NCBI GenBank assembly: GCA_022559985.1
Contig: JAFJTR010000031.1
Span: 124,001-188,000 of the forward strand
Length of the DNA: 64,000 bases
Direction: 5' to 3'
DNA from: Parastagonospora avenae f. sp. tritici 18332-5
Taxonomy: Eukaryota; Ascomycota; Dothideomycetes; Pleosporales; Phaeosphaeriaceae
The notes under the pieces were generated by a model that saw only the letters and a program-made list of their open reading frames with translations, ran no database searches and was not told where the DNA came from. This document shows, one piece after another, positions 1 to 10,744 of the stretch. The position numbers were made by a program, and so were the translations under genes. Position 1 is the first letter of the stretch. Each line of letters opens with the position of its first letter.

Positions 1-1720
1 CAGTGCGCAGGGTTTCGTCAATGATGCTAGATTTTTGGAAGTAATCATCGCTGAAGAGGTATATTTGGTTGAGGAAGTTGCGAATGTCGATACAGCAGAG
101 CGGATACATCTGAGAGAACGGCAGGACACATGGGAAGCTGTACTTGAAGTTAGTAATGCGCAACATGAGAAGCAATGTAGACGTACGTGAGCTCTTCGCG
201 CGTTTTATCAGGCGAATACCAACTGACAGTTACGACCTTATCGTACTCCTCAACGCTATTGATAGGCATGGGCATATAGTCGTCCGTTGTAACGATCTCC
301 AGGAAGTCATCGCTGAAGCGTTGCTTCAAAAGCTCGGAGTATTTGGAGAATAGCGTCAGGAGCAAATCGTTCATTGCTGCGACCGAGTATCCCCATTTCT
401 GTGCATCTCATTAGTGGAAGGCCGAAGACTAGTAATCAAAATACATGCCTCCATGGTGAGCATGAAGAGTGCTACTCGACCCTTGATCCTAAGTAGCAGC
501 TCATCATTCTCCACGGTGTGCAAGTTCTTGGTGATAAGATTGATCGCGCTTTGGCACATCGAATCCCATAGTTCATCGACCTAGGCAAATTTTAGCAGCG
601 TCTACTGAGTTCCAGAAATCTGCTTACGTCTGACTGATGGCGCAGATTCGCAGTTTTGGACATAGTGGCCTTCTCGATGATGGCAAAACCAGCGATACTT
701 TCGAGCAGACTGCTCAAATCGCCACACTCTTCGTCGAGCAGATTTAGCTTGGTAGGTATAATCAAGTCCTTCTGTGTCCGTCGATCTGCCGCGTATTCTG
801 TTCGGAATTGATCGCTCTTGCCGAGAGTTTCGTTGATATGCATCGCTTCAAACAGCGGGGAAAAGTCGGTCTCATTGCCAGCCTCTTCGTTGTTCAACAC
901 GTCAAACTCGTCTGTCTCATCTGCCACAAGCTCGATTGCAGAGTTCAACTTGAACTTGGAAAAGCGCGGGTCAGCTTCAGCTCGGTTCTGATTGCGTGTT
1001 CGTCGGACGTCGGTATAGTAGAAGGACACCTCGCCAAGAAACTGCGACGACTCCCGAATCCTGAACAACCATGTACTGAGGTCTGTTTTGACGGCTTCTC
1101 GTATCTGGTCCTGCGTCTGGGGTACGGATTTCTCAATCATGTCCGCAATCTTGTATCGGTCGATAGCTTTGAGGTGCACGGTCTGTAGCTCGTCCAGCGC
1201 CCGCAAAGCGCCATAATAGTTCTTCTCGCGCAGCATGTCTTGGACATTGTTCGCTATCCTCAACACATTCAGACAAGCGTTCAAAGCTTGCGTTGCTTCG
1301 TTAATATTTTGCCGTACCCCTCGCGAGTCTACCAGTGCCTTCTTTTGCTCCGCCAGTTTCTCGATGCTTTCCTGGATCGATATATTCAGGTCCAGGATGT
1401 CACCACTCATTTGTACAGTCTGGTCTCGGATCCGAAGCATAGAATCCACAGAGCTCACAAAATCCTGATGGTTAGCGTTACATATCCGTTCGATCTCGGC
1501 CTCGCGATCATTTGAGAATTGATCAAATGCAGATTGCAGCTGATTAGAGTATCGTGCATCTTTCATGATAGGTATGAGCTGGTCAATGTAGTCTGAGCCC
1601 ATGGACGACTGGGAAATCTGTTACATGTCAGCTTGGCTACAGCTTTTCCTCATGCAGTACTGAATGTACCTGTTTGATAGCCATCCACAGGTCGTCCTGG
1701 TGATCCACAGCAGAAGGCAT
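1..1720 (-). CDS. SEC15: Exocyst subunit Sec15 (C-terminus beyond the window)
   Basis: Exons read on the minus strand are 1670-1720, 628-1617, 449-580, 187-398 and 1-137 (open at the left edge). They give about 507 residues of a family usually near 780. Sec15 is the exocyst subunit that receives the Rab GTPase (Sec4-type) on secretory vesicles and tethers them to the plasma membrane. Recognisable stretches are SDYIDQLIPIMKDA near the N-terminus, the coiled-coil block AEQKKALVESRGV-like (here VDSRGV), ALRALDELQTVHLK, and DDYMPMPIN further on. Start chosen at 1720 because the preceding exon then gives a short N-terminus (MPSAVDHQDDLW) like other fungal Sec15. Introns are 47-52 bp. The intron at 399-448 keeps the frame only with a GC donor (GAG|GCATGT). 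Divergent from LYS9. Confidence 0.9.
399..448 (-). other. GC-AG intron in SEC15
   Basis: Fifty bases between exons 3 and 4 of SEC15. No GT donor in the vicinity restores the frame. A GC donor (GAG|GCATGT) with acceptor GCACAG joins TME to KWGYSVAAMNDLL in phase 0, which matches the usual Sec15 pattern of TM-x-x-WGYSVAALNDLL. The GC call is from frame logic and family knowledge, not transcript data. Confidence 0.7.
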
Positions 1721-2103
1721 GATGGGATATCCTTGGCGCGTGTACGCGCCCTTCACCTCAAAGTGGTTCCAGTATGTGACCAAAGAAGATGTTCGATTAT
1801 TGTCGAGAATTGTCTTATTTGCGACGTGCAACGCTGATGGTGTTCTGATGTCCAGTGATGAAACGCGTGCCTGGCGCATGCGGCTCAAGGTCCGAGATGC
1901 GCCCTAGACGAATGCGCTCTAGTTTCGGTTATTCCCCGGAAGATGCGCGCTCCCCACCTTCCACTCCGAGGAGCGTGGCAAGAGCGATGACGGAGCGCGA
2001 ACGGAGCACCCCGCTAAAAGTTTTGAACTCCGTCGGACTCAACAACAAACGATATAACGTCCAAAGATCTTCTCATATCGATTCAAGCATCAAATCGGTA
2101 AAG
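1721..2103. promoter_or_regulatory. Divergent promoter region SEC15 / LYS9
   Basis: The 383 bases between the two start codons must hold both promoters and both 5' leaders. Open frames cross it on both strands (for example 1637-1888 minus) but they include a SEC15 intron and have no recognisable family. I saw no clear TATA box or named operator. Confidence 0.5.
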
Positions 2104-3769
2104 ATGGAAGCTATCACAAGTAAATGCTTTGAATAAAACGATTTGGACGGTTGCTAATATACGCAGACAAGTTTCAGGAAGTTATTGGCTCAGTCAGCGG
2201 TAGTGCTGCTACTGGAGCATACAGCGGAAAGTAAGTGGATGCAACACCCAGGTGATCACAATGAAGAAGCTAACCTTTACGTAGGTCGGTCCTACTGCTT
2301 GGTGCCGGCTTCGTGTAGGTGATCAAACCTGTTAAGAAAACATTAAACTAATGATCAAAGCACGCGACCCACTGCCGATGTTCTAGGAAAGTCGGGCGTC
2401 AAAGTCACCGTCGGTAAGAATAGCAACATGATATGCGAACGGGCGCTTCTGACTTCTTCCAGCCTGTAGGACTCTCGAGAAGGCACAGGCGCTGGCCAAG
2501 GGCATTCCAAATGCTACTGCCATCAGCGTAATGCACATGACTCTAAATTTACCCTCAAAATGCTAACAACAATAGCTCGATGTCAACAACTCTGAGGCTC
2601 TCGACGCTGAAGTCCGCAAGGTCGATCTCGTCATCAGTTTGATCCCCTACACATTCCACGCAACTGTCATCAAGTCGGCAATTCGCGAGAAGAAGAACGT
2701 TGTCACTACTTCCTACGTATCTCCTGCGATGATGGAGCTCGATGCTCAGGCCAAGGAGGCTGGTATTACAGTCATGAACGAGATCGGTGTGGACCCTGGT
2801 GTGGACCATCTCTCGGCTGTCCTCACCATCGACGAAGTACACAAGGCTGGAGGCAAGATCTTGTCCTTCAAGTCGTACTGCGGTGGCCTGCCCGCACCAG
2901 AGAACTCAGACAACCCTCTTGGATACAAGTTCTCGTGGAGCTCGCGCGGTGTTCTGCTAGCACTCAGGAACCAGGCAAGCTACTACCAAGACGGCAAGGT
3001 CAAGACAGTCGAGGGCCCTGAGCTCATGGCTGAGGCTAAGCCATACTTCATCTACCCCGGGTACGCGTTCGTCGCCTACCCCAACCGTGACTCCACCCCA
3101 TACAAGGAGCGATACAACATCCCTGAAGCACAGACCATCGTCCGTGGTACTCTACGATACGGCGGATTCCCAGAGTACATCAAGTGTTTGGTCGACATTG
3201 GGTTCCTTTCAGAAGACCCCAAGGATTTCCTCAAGGAAGGCGAGAAGCGCACATGGAGGGATGCTACTGCCAAGGTCCTCGGCGCATCGAGCGATAAGGA
3301 CGAGGACATCATCTGGGCGATCAGCTCCAAGACCAAGTTCGCTACCACAGAAGAGAAGGAGCGCATCATCTCAGGTCTCCGCTGGATCGGTCTCCTATCA
3401 GATGAGCAGATAATTCCCCGTGGCAACCCTCTCGACACTCTCTGCGCTACCCTTGAGCAGAAGATGCAGTACGAGGAGGGCGAGCGTGATATGGTCATGC
3501 TGCAGCACAGGTTCGAAATCGAGAACAAGGACGGCAGCAAGGTCGTACGCACATCAACCCTCGCGGAGTACGGTGACCCCAAGGGTTACTCTGCCATGGC
3601 CAAGCTCGTCGGTGTGCCATGTGCGATCGCGGTTCAACAGGTGCTCGATGGCACGCTGAGTGAGAAGGGCATTCTCGCACCCATGAGCCCGGAGATCTGC
3701 AGGCCGCTCATGAAGACGTTGGAGGACGAGTACGATGTTCGCTTCAAGGAAAAGACTGTCCCTCTATAG
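2104..3769 (+). CDS. LYS9: Saccharopine dehydrogenase (NADP+, L-glutamate-forming; saccharopine reductase)
   Basis: Exons 2104-2119, 2167-2230, 2285-2314, 2361-2413, 2463-2527 and 2576-3769. The enzyme condenses aminoadipate semialdehyde with glutamate to make saccharopine, the penultimate step of the fungal aminoadipate pathway to lysine. The N-terminal Rossmann loop is split over exons: SVLLLGAGFVTRP, then KVTVACRTLEKA. Later conserved blocks are DLVISLIPYTFH, NEIGVDPGVDHL, SYCGGLPAPE and the C-terminal AIAVQQVLDGTL / GILAPMSPEI. Five small introns crowd the first 475 bases, so each early exon is only 16-65 bp. Every junction keeps the frame. The first exon (MEAIT) is the least certain because it codes five residues only. 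Confidence 0.93.
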
Positions 3770-4135
3770 ACTAGAATTGCGTCACGGGACGTGTCTCGCC
3801 GACACGGATGAAAGTGAGATAGAACTTCACTGGCGCTTAAAGTAGAATAGCGCTGTTAATGCCAAGGAGCTCTTAGATAGTATCTATGACGAAATTGTTA
3901 GCTGACAATGCTCTACTCACAACGAAGTGAAAGGGTAGGAAGACTAAACCACAAGCATCGTTATCTATAAGTTACCCTCCAATCTTGGTCGCTTAGCTTC
4001 TACCTCAACTCTTGACATTATTGCCCGTCACGCTTCCCCTCCGCCCAGTACTTGTGCATATTGAAAATTGCAAGCTTGATCCTAGTTAAGAATCAATTCC
4101 CCTGCATTCGAGCGAGAGCATCCGGAAAATACACA
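3770..4135. other. Intergenic, LYS9 3' end to RING gene
   Basis: 366 bases holding the LYS9 3' region and the leader of the next gene. A pyrimidine-rich stretch near 4022-4048 (cgcttcccctccgccc) sits upstream of the RING gene start, as is common in fungal promoters. No other feature seen. Confidence 0.4.
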
Positions 4136-4720
4136 ATGGGGCAGAAAAATTTGGTGCCAGACTCGCTGCAAGCGTTCCTCAAGGACGGTGTTGAGGTGGC
4201 GGAGTGCAGCATCTGTATTGAAACTTTCAACGACGAACATGTCATCGTCCAGATCAAAGAGTGCGGCCACCATTTCGGAAGAAACTGTCTGGAGAACTGG
4301 TTGAAGCAGAAGGATACTACAGGTACATGCCCGACATGCCGCAGCGTTCTGTTCAAGAAGAAGCGCATGAACCACAGCAGTCAAGCAACGATTGCATCCG
4401 TCAACCAGCCGTCTCTACCTCCGCAGGCACCGCGTGCTATAACATTCAACAAATACTATAGTAACGCGGAGAATGTAGAGCAGTCCAGCCGGGATGGATT
4501 TCTCAGCAAGGCTTGGAGCTTCAGAGCCCTGTTTCGGCCCACCTACACGGTTCTCCAGGCTTACGATGCGGACAACGATCCCTCAATGACCAGTAACAGT
4601 GCGGAGCGACGTATGCTGGTGCCATACATCGAAGTGCTACGCCCGGCTTTTAACAGCAACAGCGCTGCGCCACTACAGTGTCTTAGGCATGTGGAGGGCC
4701 ATCATGCTGTACCAGACTGA
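4136..4720 (+). CDS. RING-finger-like protein
   Basis: A 194-residue protein. The RING-like domain is at about residues 25-63: CSIC, a 14-residue loop, CGHHFGRNC, then CPTCR. The pattern is C-x2-C ... C-x-H ... C ... C-x2-C. The position usually held by the fifth zinc ligand (the H of CGHxFHxxC) is G here, a variant that I have seen often in small fungal RING-like proteins. A neighbouring histidine (CGHH) might stand in. The C-terminal 130 residues are low in recognisable motifs. If active it would be a ubiquitin E3, but substrate and partner are unknown. Start at 4136 has a good context (acacaATGg); the frame is open upstream to 4052. Confidence 0.75.
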   Translation: MGQKNLVPDSLQAFLKDGVEVAECSICIETFNDEHVIVQIKECGHHFGRNCLENWLKQKDTTGTCPTCRSVLFKKKRMNHSSQATIASVNQPSLPPQAPRAITFNKYYSNAENVEQSSRDGFLSKAWSFRALFRPTYTVLQAYDADNDPSMTSNSAERRMLVPYIEVLRPAFNSNSAAPLQCLRHVEGHHAVPD

Positions 4721-4917
4721 ACGGGACGATCCCGTAGTACTGCCAAGATCACGTGTTACTGTCGTAGGAAAGCTCCGACCGTATAGACCGTACTACCCTC
4801 CAAATTAGTCATCCTACGACCTACGCTACGCTCCTATTCACTCTCAGCCGCTTACGGCTTACATAAGCTGTAGAGCGTAACCGTAGCCTAACGTACTACA
4901 GCTCGTTAGAAGATATG

Positions 4918-5136
4918 CCCACTAGGCTGCAGCACAATTTGAACCCCCTCTGCATAGCGCGAAGTAATCTAATAATATTTAGAATCGTATTAAGAAGTTC
5001 ACAAAGAAGCCTGAATATATTTAGTACTGTAAGATGTTTTGCTTACTCTTGTGAAAGTTTTTGAATATATCTAGGCTACCTTTTCACTCTTCTCGTTCAA
5101 TAAGGACGTACAGGAATTTTGCCTGCACCTGGTGGG
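4918..5136. mobile_element. MITE-like element, family 1, copy 1
   Basis: 219 bases bounded by imperfect inverted termini: CCCACTAGGCTGCAGCACAA on the left and TTTTGCCTGCACCTGGTGGG on the right. It has no coding capacity and is AT-rich inside. Internal words (agtaatctaata, gaagcctgaatatat, gtttttgaatatatctaggc) recur in copies at 7078, 22384, 23941 and 31357. It lies just past the 3' end of a decayed gene. No clear target-site duplication. Confidence 0.7.
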
Positions 5137-5235
5137 CCTGTAATCACAGATGACGCATGGAAATTGTATGCACCAATCATCACACTGACTACGTTTGCAA
5201 TCACAGATTGACCTGATCACGGGTGACAATTCCCA

Positions 5236-6900
5236 TTACTCGACTTGGCGGAGGCATTCTGCTGCTATTGAAAGGTCTCCAAGAAGCGACTGCAGACGGC
5301 TCGTTACCATAATTGCGCATTCTGAATGGTTATTCATGAGCTTCTCAATGATTTGCAACACTGAAGAGATGCCCATAGGGGTTTGGAGAGGTGTCGTAGG
5401 GCCCTTGAAGCCATCGAAGATATCAAGCATTCTGCGCTGACCTTCAGTGATCTTCGATGGATCGCGTTCCTGTATCTTTCGGGTGTGAGGTAATGACGAC
5501 CAGCTGAGGCTAACAGTGTTGGCAAGTCGGACTTTCAACTATCTTGCGACTTTCTGAATCGCATAAGCACTGTCGATGGTCTCAGGGGTGATCTCTCTAG
5601 CCTCGATCGATCTGTTGAAATCGGAAGAATGGCGGCAAAGTTCAGACCACCCAGCTAGCGTGGCGTAAGCATCCTCTACGAGGTTCTTGAGGATGAGGTT
5701 CTTATAAGCGTCCTTGCCTGAGAGTCTCGAAGACAGGTCTGTGTTTTCCTTAGATTTGTGCTCTTCATATTTCGCAACCGTATTGAAGAAGTAGCTCGGA
5801 TCCTCGCGTAGTGTCCAGACATGCTCTTTCTGTGTGTCGAATGTCGCGATTATGTAGCCTTGTAACTTCGAAAAGTTGAGTGAGTTCGGTCCACGATAGG
5901 GAGCACTCATCGTAACATCCGAAAAGCTGGGTTGACCATTGTTTACAGATTCGAGGAGTTCAGTTTCCAAAGGCTCTTCTAGCATTGGTAGGCTCTAGAG
6001 ATTGCCGAAGTCGTTGTCGATAACATCGTGTAGAATCTGGACCGTGCATGCAACCAAGAATTTTAGAATCCTACTCTGGACGCTGAGTATAAGGGTGCCT
6101 GAGCGAGCGCACTTTTCGAACGAGTGTAGAGTTCCATGTGAGTATACGCTTCCAGCAGGCTTCACGAGATATCGGCCACATACCCCGGATTCCGGCCTAT
6201 CCGTGAAGTCAGCGCTGCTCCGAGCACAAAATTCTGTATCCTTGCAATAGTTCATGCGTGCCAGAATACTGAAGTTCTCTTCACTACTTGCGTAAGTCCA
6301 TGGTGAAGTGCGACCTCGCGCGTTAAGGAAGACGAGGAACGGTTTCGGCTTTGTCAGATTCTCAAGGTTCACTGGTGATGTCAGGGACTGCATATAGTGT
6401 TTGAATGTTACCTGAACATACTGTATGGCATTGCATTAAACGCGTCATCAGGACGGTAATCCCGCGGCATATCCGGCCAAGCACCGAGCAAGATATCGTG
6501 TCGCTATGCTGGAGACTTCTTCATCCACCTCTTGCGAATCAAGGCTTCCTGTCGGACCACAAGGTTTTATAGTATGCTGAATGCATTAAACACCTCGGGT
6601 CCAAGAATGTTGAGATGATGTTAGATCGTTAGGATGATTTCGGGTGAAAGCTCATTCTTGTACAGTTGTCGAAGTAGTTCCTCCAGGTCTTGATTCTCTG
6701 CGCTGTGATACCGTTAGTAAGATGTAAGCATTCCCAATAGCATTCATACCAGAAGTTTATCGCCGGCGCAATACCCGCGTAGAGCTCGTTGAGCACTCTC
6801 TTATCTTCAGCCGTAGCTCTGCTTTTGATTCAGTGTGGTTCGACGTTGGGAATTTTGATGCTCACTCGTAGTCGCGCGCTGGCTCTGTGGTAGAGGCCAT
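5236..6900 (-). pseudogene. Decayed gene of a large uncharacterised Pezizomycotina family
   Basis: Start at 6900 (MASTTEPARDYE). The reading continues ATAEDKRVLNELYAGI, LEELLRQLYKNELSPE, RRQEALIRKRWMKK-like, LLGAWPDMPRDYRPDDAFNAMPYS, then LTKPKPFLVFLNARGR and HVWTLREDPSYF. I recall this order (NARGR, then W-x-LREDP-x-YF) from large, function-unknown proteins common in Pezizomycotina. Several in-frame stops break it, including TAG at 5995-5997 and 5539-5541, with three more between about 6450 and 6620. From 6393 to 5236 the frame never shifts, so decay is by point nonsense changes, as RIP would produce. Probable relics of introns remain near 6810-6850, 6705-6750 and 6393-6415. It ends close to the MITE at 4918-5136, so the family's C-terminal part seems lost. 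Confidence 0.7.
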
Positions 6901-7077
6901 GGTTGCGCATCGATCATTGGGTTGTTTGCTCACTGCAGTGGAAGGTATTTGGATCGAGGCAAGGGGGGAATTTTAGTTCCGATGGCCGCAGTGATTGCCA
7001 TAGTGAACCGTCGTGTTGACAAACGGTGCTATGTGGTGAAAGCGAATTACCTAATTAAACAGGTTGACAGCAGCAGG

Positions 7078-7307
7078 CGTCAGGAGTGGGCAAAATTTGG
7101 GCCCGCTGTTTCCTAACGAGAAGAGAACGAGAAGAGGTAGAGAAGTAACCTGTGTATATTCAAAGATTTCTAATAGAACTAGGCGGAGCATCTTAGACTT
7201 GCGTATACATTCAAGCTCCTCTAAGCTTATACTGAGTATACATCTAAAGACTATTAGCTTATATCGCGTAGGTGCAAAGCGGGCACGAATTTTGCCGCTG
7301 CCAGGTG
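7078..7307. mobile_element. MITE-like element, family 1, copy 2
   Basis: 230 bases. The left end carries GTGGGCAAAATTTGGGCCCGC; the right end read in reverse is CACCTGGCAGCGGCAAAATT followed by CGTGCCCGC. So the inverted termini share CAAAATT and GCCCGC. Interior words (gtatacattcaagc, tctaaagactattagctta) match copies at 22384 and 31357. Non-coding. Confidence 0.7.
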
Positions 7308-7643
7308 ATAAGTGATTGTTTGTACACGTCATTCAAACACAAGCTCAGCATAAAGCCGCTGATATGGAATGAAACCTAGAGAGCTAAAGATTCGATACAT
7401 GATTACCTAGTTACCCTACATTCGAACAATAAGTACTGTTGTATTGCCATCTCCTCATGGCCAAGGGAGCCAGGGAACGACCCGCAGTCAGGCTGGGGAT
7501 GTTAGATTGGAGCATCTAAATAGCTTGCGATTGTTGTCGGTGAGGTCCTAAGCCCTCAGGGGGAGACTGTCTAATATACTGGCTGCTTACTTCAGCATCC
7601 GATCACGTGCGCAACTACTACACCACAGTACAACATCGCGCTC
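7308..7643. other. Intergenic, MITE to ABC transporter 3' end
   Basis: 336 bases with no convincing coding frame. It would hold the ABC transporter 3' untranslated region. Confidence 0.3.
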
Positions 7644-9569
7644 TCAATGCTTCCTCGCCCACAGCACAACCCACCCAAGAACTCTATACCCCAAAATGAT
7701 CCCCAGCATAATCCCCACATACTTCCCCATCCCCTCCTCGTCAAACCCATACTGCTCTAACACCGCCTTCCCCTCAATCAGACACTGCCCCTCCAGCCGA
7801 CTCTTATACATACACCGACATCCCTCTCCGCAGCTATAATCCCTACTCCCGAACTCCCCCACCATCATCCCGCGAAACACGTACGCCTGATAATCAATGT
7901 AATGAAACACATACCGCCAAAACACATTCAAGCTCTGCGGCTGCACCAGGAATCCCCCCACGCACATCCACACCCCGTTGGCGAACGCGGTGCTCGCTAG
8001 AGCGACGACGAAGATGGGGACGAGCGAGGATATCAGCACGACGAGGGATTCCGCGGCAAGTAGGTCGAGGAAGAGCCAAAGTATCCAGGTCCCAAACCCC
8101 TTCGCAGTAGGATTAAACCCGCCTAACCAATATCCAACGACACTGAATACCACCACACAGCCCAGCAAGAACGGCAGTCCGACAATGAAATTCGCGAGCA
8201 TGAACGCCGTGGGTCCGTAGAGGCCGTTCGCCCGCTCTTTGCGGAATAATGCGAGGTCCTCGAGGTAGGCGGGTATGTATGCGACTGCCATGAAGGACAT
8301 GAATGCGCCGCCGAAGAATATCGCGTTGGTGAAGTTTTGGATGTTCGATTGTGTGGGGGTGAGACGCAGCCAGACTGTGCCCATTAGGAGCGCAAGGCAG
8401 AGGTACATCCCCAGGCGCAGGGCGTAGGCGATGATGTCGCGGCGAGATTTTAGAAGGGAGCGGTGGATTAGGGTTAGGGGGATGAGGAGGTGATTGGCCG
8501 AATTGTTTTCATCGATCAAGAGTGGTGTTGACGAGACTTGGGAAGCTGGCTGGATGGCGAGTGGTGATGCGAGCCAGGCGTTGTGCAGATGCGTGAGGTA
8601 TTGGGAGGACGAGGAGAAGTCGGTATTTACCAGCTCTATGAGGAATTCTGCTGGGTTGGTGTAGAGCGGCATCTCATACCCCAGGCTAGCGAAATAGTCC
8701 TTGACTTCAGACACTGGGCCATTATACACTGTCTTGCCTTTCGATAGCAGCATAAGCTTATCGAACATCTCAAACGTAGTCGTCGAAGGCTGATGTATAG
8801 ACGCAATAATGATGACCTTGTTCACTATCAGCACATGTCACACCTAGCATTGATCTGCAGTAACGTCTTACCTTGTACTTCCGAGCAACCCCCCTCAAAA
8901 TCCCCACCACCTCCTTACTCGCCGCCGAATCCAATCCACTCGTCGGCTCATCCAGGAACAAAATCCTCGGGCCTGCAACAAGTTGACTCGCCACACTGAC
9001 CCGCCTCTTTTGCCCGCCCGACACGCCTTTGCGCAGCGGCGTGCCTATCAGCGTATCTGCCTGGTATTGCAGTCCGAAGGCGCGAAGCAGGCCTTCGATG
9101 CGGGCTTTCCGGTCAGTGGAGGGAGGTAGGGCGAGGCGGGCGGCGAAGGAGAGGGTTTCGCGGACGGTGAGGGAGCCGAGGAGGGCGTCTTCTTGTTCTA
9201 CGTAGGAACTGAGGGCGCGGAAGGTGGAGAGGGAGGTGGATGTGCCATTGATATACAATTCTTTCTGTACAGTGGACTTGGGCACTAAGCGATGTGCGAG
9301 GATGTTGAGGAGGGTGGTTTTGCCGGAGCCACTGATGCATATATTAGTATCAGACGAGGAGTTGGGGGCAAGAGAAGTGACGTTTACCTAGGCCCCATGA
9401 TCGCAACCAATTCCCCCGCCTGCGTACTCCCACTCACTCCCGACAGAATCTCCAACGATTCCTTCGTCGCGCGATCCTTCACCGTGACAGTGACATTCTC
9501 CCAGCTGAAACTCTGCACGGAATCGTTTACCAGCTGAGCGTAATCTGCGCCCTTTTCGATGTCGGACAT
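7644..9569 (-). CDS. ABCG-type half-transporter (NBD then TMD)
   Basis: Exons 9388-9569, 8872-9331 and 7644-8816, giving 604 residues. It is an ATP-driven half-transporter of the White/ABCG group that must dimerise in a membrane. Walker A is split by intron 1: MGP|SGSGKTTLLN near residues 58-69. The signature VSGGQKRRVS is at about 164, Walker B ILFLDEPTSGLD at about 184, then IIIASIHQPS. The TMD (residues about 345-600) has several hydrophobic spans such as LRLGMYLCLALLMGTVWL and FIVGLPFLLGCVVVFSVVGYWL. A Cys-rich loop (CGEGCRCM) precedes the last span, as in other fungal ABCG half-transporters. Start at 9569 has a strong context (gccaccATGtcc). Substrate cannot be told. Confidence 0.92.
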
Positions 9570-10744
9570 GGTGGCTACCAATTAATACTAGGATGAAAGA
9601 TTGATAATAAACAAAACCGAAATGATCCCCCGAGCCGAATATTAGGGGATAGGAAGTGGCAATGAAACAAGAGGAAAGCGAGCCTTGAATCGAAATACTA
9701 GGGAATTGGATATCTTATATTATCCCCCCCAATTCGCATCCCCAATCTCACCGACAATCCTCGCCGACCTCAGCGGCGCAGCAGCGCAGTAATCCTACGC
9801 TTACTACTCGCCCCCGGCCCCCACGAATCATGGTGTGGTCAGCCTTGACCTCACGATAGCGGCAGCACAATCCTAACCAGTTACAATGCTATGTCAAGTA
9901 GGCTGTGTTGAAGGAGGCCTGACGGTACAAAATGAACATGCTGGGATAGGCGGACTTGGCGAGCTGTCAGGTCACCGGATTGCGGTGTGTATAGGACGAT
10001 CGTGCACCAAACTGCATGTTCAATATTCTGCGCCTTTGTTTTGAGATTGGAGACTGGCTGTTCGAGGAGATCGTTGATCTGGTCTTCTTTTCATTCCTTT
10101 GTTGATGAGATGCACATCGATGCGCAGCGCATGCGGGCGAGATGTCAAGTCCCCGGACTATGGGTGTAGGGCGATCATCGAAATCTAGGTCGCAAGCCTA
10201 GTGCTTCGTGTATTCTTTCTTATTCTGTTGTTCGAGTAGTCTATCGAATATTTCTTTTCATCCCATCTGCTTCGTTAGTAGATTAGTTAGATCGTGGAGT
10301 TCAGCACCAGCGCCATGCTAGTGAAAAGCAGCGGAACAAATTCACCCCATTCAATAACACCCATCGCGGTTTATTTCCTCATTCACTCCTAACAATGTTG
10401 CGGCTGAGATCATTCGATGTGCTGATCAATCCCGTCGTCGGCGACGTCGCACAAACCAGGCCGTGCGTCGGCGACGTCCCTCGCCTGACACATGACAGGG
10501 GTGAGCATGATTGGCCAGCTACTGCAGGTTCTCACCTACGAAGGAAAGTGACCATGGTTCCTGGATACCTTGTGTAGCTTCAGGCTATCAGATGCCCTTA
10601 TTACTGTCCGTCGTAGTTGACAACCTGCAGTAGATCATCACCACACCGCGCAGAGATGACCGCACTTCTGAAAAGGGTGTTTCGATGCAGAATAATATTG
10701 CTCGCTGAAGCGATGATGTGTTGCAGTATCGTCTCCTTCCCCGC
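9570..10744. other. Intergenic, ABC transporter promoter and SEC8 3' side
   Basis: 1,175 bases without a supported gene. It holds the ABC transporter promoter and SEC8 3' region. A direct repeat of the palindrome-rich word GTCGGCGACGTC occurs at about 10436-10447 and 10467-10478, near the SEC8 side. Otherwise nothing recognisable. Confidence 0.4.
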
